Source: DATJLY01 sp035604615 | GTDB lineage: Bacteria; Pseudomonadota; Alphaproteobacteria; ATCC43930; CGMCC-115725 | Reading direction: 5' to 3' | Length of the DNA: 64,000 nucleotides | NCBI GenBank assembly: GCA_035604615.1 | Contig: DATNID010000016.1 | Span: 151,631-215,630, forward strand | Shown: one piece after another, positions 37,072-44,128 of the stretch | Position numbering within the stretch: position 1 is the stretch's first letter | Layout: each line of letters starts with the position of its first letter | Translations under genes and position numbers: made by a program | Notes under the pieces: model-generated | Database searches by the model: none | Told to the model about the DNA's origin: nothing | The model's input: only the letters and a program-made list of their open reading frames with translations

Positions 37072-37938
37072 ATGACCAGTGCCGCTGTCGTCAAACTGCG
37101 TCGCGACGTCGACGCCGTCATGGCCTGCGCTGACAATCTGGCATTCATGCGGCCGTTGCCAAAAGCGTCGATGCAACTGATCGTGACCTCGCCGCCCTAC
37201 AACATCGGCAAGGCCTACGAGAAGCGTTCCGGCCTCGACGCCTACGTCCAACAACAGGCTCAAGTGATTTCCGAGTGCGTGCGGCTCCTGCATCCGCGCG
37301 GCTCTCTGTGCTGGCAGGTCGGCAACCACGTTCAGGGCGGTGAGATATTTCCCCTCGACACGGTGCTTTATCCGATTTTTCGCGAGCACGGTCTGCACCT
37401 GAGAAATCGCGTGATCTGGCACTTTGAACACGGATTGCACTGCTCGAAGCGGCTCTCCGGCCGATACGAGTCCATCATGTGGTTCACGAAGGCCGAGGAT
37501 TATGTGTTCAATCTCGATGCCATCCGCGTACCGTCTAAATATCCCGGCAAAAAATATTTCAAGGGACCGAAGGTCGGCCAGTTGTCGTGCAATCCCTTAG
37601 GCAAGAACCCTGGCGACGTTTGGATATTTCCCAACGTCAAAAACAACCACGTGGAAAAGACTATCCACCCGTGCCAATTTCCCGTCGAACTTGTCGAACG
37701 CCTCGTCCTATCTCTCACGAATCCCGGCGATGCCGTTTTCGATCCTTACATGGGCGTCGGCTCATCCGTAATCGCGGCGATCAAGCACGATCGCGTCGGC
37801 TACGGTTGCGATAATGCACCCGAATACGTCGATGTCGCTTGGCAGCGACTCCATGCCCTGCGCGCTGGCGTCCTCAGGACACGCCCCATGGACCGGCCCG
37901 TCTACGATCCGAGCAAGCCTTACGGCGGCCATCGGTGA
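37072..37938 (+). CDS. Beta-class DNA methyltransferase of a type II restriction-modification system
   Basis: This 288-residue amino-methyltransferase has catalytic motif IV TSPPYN (39-44) before the SAM-binding motif I DPYMGVGSS (about 224-232). That is the beta-class order, and TSPPY suggests N4-cytosine (N6-adenine is possible). The body between holds the target-recognition region. ATG 37072 (MTSAAVVKLRRD) is preferred; an upstream ATG at 36958 would add 38 unconserved residues. Its stop overlaps the endonuclease GTG. Base composition is visibly lower in G+C than the flanking ettA and dehydrogenase genes, consistent with acquisition as a two-gene cassette. It should protect the site cut by the next gene. 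Confidence 0.88.
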   Translation: MTSAAVVKLRRDVDAVMACADNLAFMRPLPKASMQLIVTSPPYNIGKAYEKRSGLDAYVQQQAQVISECVRLLHPRGSLCWQVGNHVQGGEIFPLDTVLYPIFREHGLHLRNRVIWHFEHGLHCSKRLSGRYESIMWFTKAEDYVFNLDAIRVPSKYPGKKYFKGPKVGQLSCNPLGKNPGDVWIFPNVKNNHVEKTIHPCQFPVELVERLVLSLTNPGDAVFDPYMGVGSSVIAAIKHDRVGYGCDNAPEYVDVAWQRLHALRAGVLRTRPMDRPVYDPSKPYGGHR

Positions 37939-38546
37939 GGGTAGTCACTTATTACTCGCACCTGAATGGCCTGGAGTTCCTTCAAGTCCATCAGCGCAAG
38001 TTGTGGGCTCAAATTCTTGACGTGATCAAGGGCGTTGATGCCGCTTCATGTCGGACGAAGGTTTCTAAAGAGGTGCGCACAAAGAACAAGCTCCTTTACT
38101 CGCCGATCGCGATGAACAAGGCCGTGAACGAGCGATTTCGTGGGCATGGATGGAGCGAAAGTCGAACGTCTTATTGGGTCACGTCCGATGCTCGGCTCAT
38201 TCGCAAGACGATGCACATGCAAGCCGAACAGCAAAAGGCCGAGATCGAGGGCGCCGGCCTCAAGCCGATCTTTTCGTACAATCAAACGGATTTCGTGAAG
38301 CAGCGCATTGCCGTCGAAGTGCAATTCGGAAAATATGCGTTTGTCGCCTATGACCTGTTTGTGAAGCACATGGCATTCTTCGTGGGCGACGTGATCGATG
38401 TTGGGATTGAGATTCTGCCAATGAAGGAACTCCAACAGCAGATGTCGTCCGGTGTCGCTTATTATGAGGGTGAGCTCTACAACCTCATCCGCGAAGGACG
38501 CGGCGTGCCAGCGGTTCCTCTGATCCTCGTCGGAGTTGCGCCCTGA
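37935..38546 (+). CDS. Type II restriction endonuclease, BstYI/BglII family
   Basis: This protein is 203 residues from GTG 37935, overlapping the methyltransferase stop (GTGA). The fold is recognised from SYNQTDFVKQRIAVEVQFGK, FVAYDLFVKHMAFFVGD and YYEGELYNLIREGRG. Catalytic residues Asp119, Glu128 and Gln130 keep the D-x8-E-x-Q spacing of BglII (Asp84, Glu93, Gln95). Length and sequence are, from memory, very close to BstYI, so RGATCY is the likely target. Specificity is inferred. Base composition matches the methyltransferase and differs from the host genes around it. Confidence 0.88.
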   Translation: MRVVTYYSHLNGLEFLQVHQRKLWAQILDVIKGVDAASCRTKVSKEVRTKNKLLYSPIAMNKAVNERFRGHGWSESRTSYWVTSDARLIRKTMHMQAEQQKAEIEGAGLKPIFSYNQTDFVKQRIAVEVQFGKYAFVAYDLFVKHMAFFVGDVIDVGIEILPMKELQQQMSSGVAYYEGELYNLIREGRGVPAVPLILVGVAP

Positions 38547-38648
38547 GTCGACCGAGGGTTGCGACGAGCAGACTCCCGCCCCCTATCACCCCGCCCCCAT
38601 CTCTGCTACCACGCCGTCAACGCGGCACACCGCGAGCGGAGGCACGCC

Positions 38649-40094
38649 ATGGTCGCTTCTTATCCGGAGATTTCGTTCCATATCGACGGCGCCTGGGCCA
38701 AGAGCGCGGGCGGGCGGATGGAGCTGGTGCTCAATCCCGCCACCGGCGAGGCAATCGGCCAGGTGCCCTATGCCAACCGCGCCGATCTCGACCGCGCGCT
38801 GGCCGCCGCGGCCAAGGGCTTCGCCGCCTGGCGCAAAGTCTCGGCGCACGAGCGCTACAAGCTCATGCGCAAGGCGGCCGACATTTTGCGCGCGAACGCG
38901 GAAGGCATCGCCGAGACCATGGTGCTGGAGCAGGGGAAGCCGCTGCTCGAGGCGCGGCTCGAGACGCTCGCTGGCGCCGACATCATCGACTGGTTCGCGG
39001 AAGAAGCGCGCCGCACCTATGGCCGCATCGTTCCGGCGCGCGCCGACGGGGTGCAGCAGCTCGTGGTCAAGGAGCCGGTCGGCCCGGTCGCCGCCTTCAC
39101 GCCGTGGAACTTTCCGATCAATCAGGCGGTGCGCAAGATTTCCGGCGCCGTCGCCGCGGGCTGCTCAATCATCATCAAGGGGCCGGAGAACACGCCCGGC
39201 TCGGTTATGGGGCTGGTGCGCGCCTTCGTCGAGGCGGGATTGCCGGCGGGCGTCGTCAATCTCGTGTTCGGCGTGCCGGCGGAGATCTCGGAATATCTCA
39301 TCCCGCATCCGGTAATCCGCAAGATCTCCTTCACCGGCTCGACCGCGGTCGGCAAGCATCTGGCGTCGCTCGCGGGCGCGCACATGAAGCGCGTCACCAT
39401 GGAGCTGGGCGGCCACGCGCCGGCGATCGTGTTCGAGGACGCCGACCTCGACGGCGCGGCCAAGCTGCTCGCCGCCAACAAATACCGCAATGCCGGCCAA
39501 GTGTGCATCTCGCCGACGCGCTTCCTCATACAGGAGAGCGTCTATCGCCCGTTCCTCGAGAAGTTCATCGCCGCGTCCAAGGCGGTGAAGGTCGGCGACG
39601 GGCTCGACAAGGAAACGCGCATGGGTCCATTGGCGCACGCGCGCCGGGTCGAGGCGATGGATGCCTTCGTCGCCGACGCCGAAGGGAAGGGCGCGAAGAT
39701 CGAGATGGGCGGCCACCGCATCGGCAACAAGGGCTTCTTCTACGAGCCCACGGTGATGACCGGCGTGCCGATGGACGCGCGCATCATGAACGAGGAGCCG
39801 TTCGGGCCGCTCGCGCCCATTCGCGCCTTCCGCGATTGGGACGAGGTGGTGAGCGAGGCCAATCGGCTGCCATACGGGCTCGCCGCCTATGCCTATACGC
39901 GCTCGGCCAAGACCGCGGCCAAGCTCGGCGAGGCGATCGAGAGCGGCATGGTGTCGATCAACCATCACGGGCTGGCGCTGCCCGAGACGCCGTTCGGCGG
40001 GGTCAAGGATTCGGGCTACGGCTCCGAAGGCGGCTCCGAGGCGATCGAGGCCTATCTCAACACCAAGTTCATCACCCACCAGACGGGGTTCTGA
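38649..40094 (+). CDS. NAD(P)-dependent aldehyde dehydrogenase (succinate-semialdehyde type)
   Basis: This 481-residue ALDH superfamily enzyme has a TPWNFP cofactor loop, general base Glu252 (MELGGHAP) and catalytic Cys286 (GQVCISP). The C-terminal PFGGVKDSGYGSEGG is standard. The overall pattern resembles GabD-type succinate-semialdehyde dehydrogenases, but ALDH substrate assignment from sequence is weak. ATG 38649 begins MVASYPEISFHIDG. Its last 23 bases overlap the 3' end of pspF on the other strand. Confidence 0.87.
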   Translation: MVASYPEISFHIDGAWAKSAGGRMELVLNPATGEAIGQVPYANRADLDRALAAAAKGFAAWRKVSAHERYKLMRKAADILRANAEGIAETMVLEQGKPLLEARLETLAGADIIDWFAEEARRTYGRIVPARADGVQQLVVKEPVGPVAAFTPWNFPINQAVRKISGAVAAGCSIIIKGPENTPGSVMGLVRAFVEAGLPAGVVNLVFGVPAEISEYLIPHPVIRKISFTGSTAVGKHLASLAGAHMKRVTMELGGHAPAIVFEDADLDGAAKLLAANKYRNAGQVCISPTRFLIQESVYRPFLEKFIAASKAVKVGDGLDKETRMGPLAHARRVEAMDAFVADAEGKGAKIEMGGHRIGNKGFFYEPTVMTGVPMDARIMNEEPFGPLAPIRAFRDWDEVVSEANRLPYGLAAYAYTRSAKTAAKLGEAIESGMVSINHHGLALPETPFGGVKDSGYGSEGGSEAIEAYLNTKFITHQTGF

Positions 40095-41112
40095 GCGTTC
40101 CGTGCTTGCGCAGGTAATGCCGTAGCTGGTGATAGCCCATGCCCAGCGCGGTCGCGGTGCGGCGCTGGTTCATGCCGTGCGAAGCAAGCGCCTCGCGCAA
40201 GAGCCGTGCCTCGAAATTCTTCACGCGATCGAGAAACGGCGCATCCGAATCACCCTCTCCACTTGAGAGAGAGGGAGGGACCCGCGCAGCGGGAAGATGA
40301 GGGGTCGTCGCCGGCCGCCACGGCGACGCGAACGGATCGAGGATGATGCGCTCGAGCGGCTGCGCCGGGTCTGCCGTGCGATAGAGGCTGCGCTCGACCG
40401 CGTTTTTCAATTCGCGCACGTTGCCGGGCCAGTCGTGAGCCATGAGCGCCGCCATCGCGACCGCGGAGAATCCGGCGAAACGGGGACGGCCGAGGCTGCG
40501 CGACATGGCGCGGGCAAAATGCTCGGCCAAGAGCGGGATATCCTCGCGTCGCGCCCGCAGCGGCGGCATCGTCACCACGTCGAAGGCGAGACGGTCGAGC
40601 AGGTCGCAGCGAAACCTTCCCTCGCGCGCCAGCGCCGGCAGGTCGAGGTTCGCCGCCGCGATCACGCGCACGTCGACGCTCAGCGTCTCGTTGCCGCCGA
40701 CGCGCGTGAAGCTGCCGTACTCGATGACGCGCAGCACTTTCTCCTGCACCGCGAGCGAGGACGACGCGATCTCGTCGAGGAAGATCGTCCCGCCATCGGC
40801 GAGCTCGAAGCGCGACGGCCGGCGCCGCGTCGCGCCGGTGAATGACCCCGCCTCGTGGCCGAACAGCTCGCTGTCGAGCAGCGATTCGGCGAGCGCGGCG
40901 CAGTTCACGGTCAGGAACGGCTTGTCCCAGCGCGGCGAGAGATAAGTGAGCCGGGCCGCGATCAGCTCCTTGCCGGTACCGCGCTCGCCCACAACCAGTA
41001 CCGGCCGGTCCAATGGCGCCAGCTGCGATACCTGCGCCAGCACCTCGCCGAACGCAGGCGCCGCGCCGACCAAGGGCGGGAGTTCGGGCGGCATAGTGGT
41101 GGAATTGGCCAT
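40072..41112 (-). CDS. pspF: Sigma-54 activator PspF
   Basis: This 346-residue enhancer-binding protein has no receiver domain. The AAA+ domain starts near residue 12: Walker A GERGTGKE (42-49), the sigma-54 loop GSFTGA (89-94, Ser in place of the common Ala) and Walker B TIFLDE. A Fis-type HTH is at the end (NQRRTATALGMGYHQLRHYL). It activates the divergent psp operon when PspA releases it under membrane stress. Residues 270-287, in the linker, are encoded by a palindromic repeat (see separate entry). A palindromic enhancer lies just upstream of its own start, which should make it self-repressing as in E. coli. Confidence 0.93.
   Translation of the reverse strand: MANSTTMPPELPPLVGAAPAFGEVLAQVSQLAPLDRPVLVVGERGTGKELIAARLTYLSPRWDKPFLTVNCAALAESLLDSELFGHEAGSFTGATRRRPSRFELADGGTIFLDEIASSSLAVQEKVLRVIEYGSFTRVGGNETLSVDVRVIAAANLDLPALAREGRFRCDLLDRLAFDVVTMPPLRARREDIPLLAEHFARAMSRSLGRPRFAGFSAVAMAALMAHDWPGNVRELKNAVERSLYRTADPAQPLERIILDPFASPWRPATTPHLPAARVPPSLSSGEGDSDAPFLDRVKNFEARLLREALASHGMNQRRTATALGMGYHQLRHYLRKHGTLRTPSGG
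40251..40304. repeat. REP-like palindromic element inside the pspF coding sequence
   Basis: The element consists of two adjoining hairpins: CCTCTC...GAGAGG around 40254-40275, and CCCGC-GCA-GCGGG at 40281-40293. It ends with GATGAGGGG. The pattern is that of the dispersed palindromes usually found between genes in G+C-rich proteobacteria. Here it is 54 bases, in frame, and encodes the AAA+/HTH linker of PspF (HLPAARVPPSLSSGEG). Confidence 0.65.
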
Positions 41113-41121
41113 ACTATGAAT

Positions 41122-41148
41122 AATATCGCCAGATATTGTGGCGATATT
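41122..41148. promoter_or_regulatory. Predicted PspF enhancer (upstream activating sequence)
   Basis: This is a perfect inverted repeat, AATATCGCC (41122-41130) and GGCGATATT (41140-41148), with a nine-base centre. It lies between divergent pspF and pspA, about 80 bases upstream of the sigma-54 promoter and 10 bases from the pspF start codon. That position suits both activation of pspA and autorepression of pspF. Confidence 0.7.
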
Positions 41149-41227
41149 GACTACATCAGCGTTGTTTGGCCTGCAAGTTGGATTGGATTTTTATTCAAAT
41201 TCAAGGCGTTGGCCGTCTCCGCCGAGG

Positions 41228-41244
41228 CTGGCACGGGGCATGCA
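41228..41244 (+). promoter_or_regulatory. Sigma-54 promoter of the psp operon
   Basis: The sequence CTGGCACGGGGCATGCA contains the invariant GG (41230-41231) and GC (41242-41243) separated by exactly ten bases, within a good -24/-12 consensus. It lies 39 bases upstream of the pspA start and downstream of the palindromic enhancer. Confidence 0.85.
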
Positions 41245-41282
41245 GTGGGGGTCCCAGGCTTGGAGCCAGCACCGAGGACATC

Positions 41283-41966
41283 ATGGGCATCTTTTCCCGC
41301 CTTGCCGACATCGTGAACTCCAACATCAACGCCATCCTCGACCGCGCCGAGGACCCGGAGAAGATCATCCGGCTCGTCATCCAGGAGATGGAGGACACGC
41401 TGGTCGAGGTGCGCTCGGCGGCAGTGCGCTCGATCGCCGAGAACAAGGAGATGGAGCGCCGCCTCGAGGCAATGCGCCGCGAGCACGACGACTGGCAGCG
41501 CCGCGCCGAGCTGGCTCTGACCCGCGGGCGCGAGGACCTCGCCAAGGGCGCGCTCACCGCCAAGACCCGGCTCGCCGAGGCGATCCAGCGCGAAGAGCGC
41601 CAGGCCCAGCTTCTCGCCGCCTCGCTCGAGCAGCAGAATTCCGACATCGCCAAGCTGCAAGCCAAGCTCGCCGACGCCAAGGCGCGCGAGAAATCTCTGG
41701 CCGCGCGGCACAAGACCGCCGCCTCGCGCATCCGCCTCCGCACCAGCCTCTATGACGAACGCATCACCGACGCGTTCGCGCGCTTCGATCAAGTCGAGCG
41801 CGCGCTCGACGAAGCCGAGGGCAAGGTCGAGGCGTTCGAGCTGGGCCGTCGTCCCGGCTTGGCTGACGATCTCGCCGGGCTCGAGAAGGATGTGCATGTC
41901 GAGGAGGAGCTGGCCGCGCTCAAGGCGCGCCTCGGCAACCGCCTGCGGCCCGAGCAAGGCAAGTGA
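41283..41966 (+). CDS. pspA: Phage shock protein A
   Basis: This 227-residue coiled-coil protein has an N-terminal amphipathic helix (MGIFSRLADIVNSNINAILD), the IRLVIQEMEDTLVEVRS signature and long Ala/Glu/Arg-rich helices to about residue 200. PspA binds stressed inner membrane as ESCRT-III-like oligomers and, when idle, inhibits PspF. ATG 41283 is 39 bases from the sigma-54 promoter. It is the first gene of pspABC-yccF. Confidence 0.95.
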   Translation: MGIFSRLADIVNSNINAILDRAEDPEKIIRLVIQEMEDTLVEVRSAAVRSIAENKEMERRLEAMRREHDDWQRRAELALTRGREDLAKGALTAKTRLAEAIQREERQAQLLAASLEQQNSDIAKLQAKLADAKAREKSLAARHKTAASRIRLRTSLYDERITDAFARFDQVERALDEAEGKVEAFELGRRPGLADDLAGLEKDVHVEEELAALKARLGNRLRPEQGK

Positions 41967-41980
41967 TCGGAGGTCTTGTC

Positions 41981-42214
41981 ATGCATGCGGGCGCCTTCAT
42001 CCTCGGCCTCGTATTCCTTACCATCGTCGCGCCCATCTGGATCGTCGCGCATTACCTCACGCGCTGGCGCAAGACCCGGCGGCTTTCGGCCGCGGACGAG
42101 GCGACCCTGGGCGACCTCAACGACGTCGCCCGCCGCATGGAGGGACGCATCTCGGCGCTGGAACGCGTGCTCGACGCCGAGACGCCCGGCTGGCGCACGC
42201 GCACGGGAGCTTGA
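41981..42214 (+). CDS. pspB: Phage shock protein B
   Basis: This 77-residue protein has one N-terminal membrane span (FILGLVFLTIVAPIWIVAHY) and a charged helical tail (DLNDVARRMEGRISALERVL), the standard PspB layout. ATG 41981 is chosen because GGAGG lies seven bases upstream and the length matches the family; a GTG at 41963 overlapping the pspA stop is the alternative. With PspC it relays membrane stress to PspA-PspF. Confidence 0.9.
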   Translation: MHAGAFILGLVFLTIVAPIWIVAHYLTRWRKTRRLSAADEATLGDLNDVARRMEGRISALERVLDAETPGWRTRTGA

Positions 42215-42217
42215 GCC

Positions 42218-42595
42218 ATGGCTGACTATGCCCGCTTCCGCCTCTATCGCGATCCGGCGCACGGCGCGCTCGCCGGCGTGTGCGCGGGGATCGCCAGTTA
42301 TTTCGGGATCGAGCGGGTCGCCGTGCGGCTCGCCTTTGTCCTGGCGCTGATATTCTTCTTCGTGCCCGCCGTGTTGGGATATGTCGTGCTGGCGTTCGCG
42401 CTGCCCAAGCGGCCGCCGACGCTCTACGCGAGCGGCGAGGAGGAGGCGTTCTGGCGCTCGGTCGCCACCGCGCCTGATGACACGCTGGCCGGAATACGCC
42501 GCCGCTTCGGCGATCTCGAGGCACGGCTGAGGTTGATGGAAGGGCACGTCGTCACGCCCGACTTCGAGCTGAAGCGCAAGTTCCGCGATCTGTGA
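42218..42595 (+). CDS. pspC: Phage shock protein C
   Basis: This 125-residue protein has the PspC domain signature RLYRDPAHGALAGVCAGIA, then SYFGIERVAVRLAFVLALIF with a membrane span, and a C-terminal soluble segment with possible leucine-zipper character (DLEARLRLMEGHV). It is an inner-membrane partner of PspB. It follows pspB by three bases. Confidence 0.92.
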   Translation: MADYARFRLYRDPAHGALAGVCAGIASYFGIERVAVRLAFVLALIFFFVPAVLGYVVLAFALPKRPPTLYASGEEEAFWRSVATAPDDTLAGIRRRFGDLEARLRLMEGHVVTPDFELKRKFRDL

Positions 42596-42606
42596 GGGAG
42601 CCTCCG

Positions 42607-43044
42607 ATGGGACCCGTCGCATTGCTCCTCAATATCCTGTGGCTCGTCTGCGGCGGGCTGGTGATGGCATTGGGATGGGTCGTGGCGGCATTCGCCATGG
42701 CGCTCACCATCGTCGGATTGCCGTGGACGCGCGCGGCTTTTGGCATCGCGCGCTACGCGCTGTCGCCGTTCGGCCACCGCGCCGTATCGCGGGCCGAGTG
42801 GCGCGGGCGCGAGGATCTGGGCACCGGCGCGCTCGGAACGCTGGGCAATCTGATCTGGCTGGTGGTCGCCGGCTGGTGGCTGGCGCTCGGCCATCTGGTC
42901 GCGGCCGCCGTCCTCGCCGTCACCATCATCGGCGTCCCGTTCGCGTGGGCTCACCTGAAGCTCGCAGGATTGGCGCTGTGGCCAGTGGGCCGGATAATCG
43001 TACCGGCTGACGCGCTGCCGCCGGCCTACGCCCGCTATCGCTAG
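42607..43044 (+). CDS. YccF-domain inner membrane protein
   Basis: This 145-residue protein has two copies of the YccF motif: LLLNILWLVCGGLVMALGWV with GLPWTRAAFGIARYALSPFG, and LGNLIWLVVAGWWLALGHLV with GVPFAWAHLKLAGLALWPVG. The spans are hydrophobic throughout. ATG 42607 is preferred because GAGGGAG precedes it; a GTG at 42592 overlaps pspC. Function is unknown. Its place as the last psp gene suggests a part in the envelope stress response. Confidence 0.85.
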   Translation: MGPVALLLNILWLVCGGLVMALGWVVAAFAMALTIVGLPWTRAAFGIARYALSPFGHRAVSRAEWRGREDLGTGALGTLGNLIWLVVAGWWLALGHLVAAAVLAVTIIGVPFAWAHLKLAGLALWPVGRIIVPADALPPAYARYR

Positions 43045-43073
43045 CGCCGCCGTTCCGTCGAAATGGGGCCGGC

Positions 43074-43520
43074 ATGACCGATCCGATCGGCCTCGCGCGA
43101 ACTGCCTTGGCGGCCTTCGCCAGCGGCGACACCAGCGCAGCGGAGCGCTTCATCGGCCCCGATTATGCGAATCTCGAAAGCACGGATCGCACCGGCTTAC
43201 GCGGCCCGGCCGAGTTTAGGAAGACCATCGACTGGATTCATGAATCCTTCGCCGATCTTCGCTACGACGAGATCGCGATGCTGGCGGATGGCGAGCAGGT
43301 CGTCGCCTGGGTGGTGATGCACGGGACCCATGTCGCTCCGTTCCTGGGTCTCGCGCCCGAGGGGCGGACATTCGCGGTCGAGCAGGTCCATCTCTTTCGC
43401 ATCGCGGACGGACGGCTCGCCGGTCACCGCGCCGTGCGCGACGATCTACGATTGCTCTTGAGCCTCGGCGCGCGCGTTACCCGTCGCGAGGGCACGGCGC
43501 TCAAAGTGCACCATCGCTAG
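43074..43520 (+). CDS. SnoaL-like ester cyclase family protein
   Basis: This 148-residue NTF2-like alpha+beta barrel resembles SnoaL polyketide cyclases: RFIGPDYANLES near the start, then WIHESFADLRYDEIAMLADG, VAWVVMHGTHVAPFLG and EQVHLFRIADGRLAGH. Members without polyketide clusters are of unknown function. Its stop codon overlaps the end of kdpC (four bases, convergent). Confidence 0.8.
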   Translation: MTDPIGLARTALAAFASGDTSAAERFIGPDYANLESTDRTGLRGPAEFRKTIDWIHESFADLRYDEIAMLADGEQVVAWVVMHGTHVAPFLGLAPEGRTFAVEQVHLFRIADGRLAGHRAVRDDLRLLLSLGARVTRREGTALKVHHR

Positions 43521-44116
43521 CGTAGGGCGTCGAGCGCGAGATTCAGCTTCAGCACGTTGACGCGCGGCTCGCCGAGCACCCCAAGGGTTCTCGGCGTCGT
43601 GTTATCGCTCACGAGTTGGCGCACGCGGTCCTCGGCGAGGTTGCGCGCCTTGGCGACGCGCGGCACCTGGAACAGCGCGCCCGCCGGCGTGATGTCGGGG
43701 TCGAGCCCGCTCGCCGAGGTCGTGACCAGATCGACCGGCACTTTGACGGCCGGGTTCTCGGCCGCGAGCTTGCCGGCATCGTCCTTGACGCGGTCGATGA
43801 GCGGCTGGGCCGTTGGCGCGAGATTGGAGCCGACCGAGTTGTCGGCGGCATAAGGCACCGGGATGGTCTTGGTCGCGTCCTTGGGATCGGGCTCGGTGGT
43901 CGCCGAGGGACGGCCATGGAAATACTTGTCGTCGGCGAAGTTCTGGCCGATCAGCTCGGAGCCGATCACCTTGCCGTCCTGCTCGATCAGGCTGCCGTTC
44001 GCCTGGTGGGGAAAGAAGATTTGGGCGAGGCCGGTCATGCCGAGCGGATAGGCGAGGCCGGTGATGATGGTCATCACGACAATCATCATTATGGCGGGGC
44101 GGATTTGGCGAAGCAT
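43517..44116 (-). CDS. kdpC: Potassium-transporting ATPase subunit C
   Basis: This 199-residue protein has one N-terminal span (IRPAIMMIVVMTIITGLAYP) followed by a periplasmic domain with the family sequences ADDKYFHGRPSAT and VTTSASGLDPDITPAGA. It stabilises the KdpFABC complex and aids K+ delivery. It is the last gene of the kdp operon here; no kdpD or kdpE follows. Confidence 0.95.
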   Translation of the reverse strand: MLRQIRPAIMMIVVMTIITGLAYPLGMTGLAQIFFPHQANGSLIEQDGKVIGSELIGQNFADDKYFHGRPSATTEPDPKDATKTIPVPYAADNSVGSNLAPTAQPLIDRVKDDAGKLAAENPAVKVPVDLVTTSASGLDPDITPAGALFQVPRVAKARNLAEDRVRQLVSDNTTPRTLGVLGEPRVNVLKLNLALDALR

Positions 44117-44128
44117 GGCGGTCCCTCC

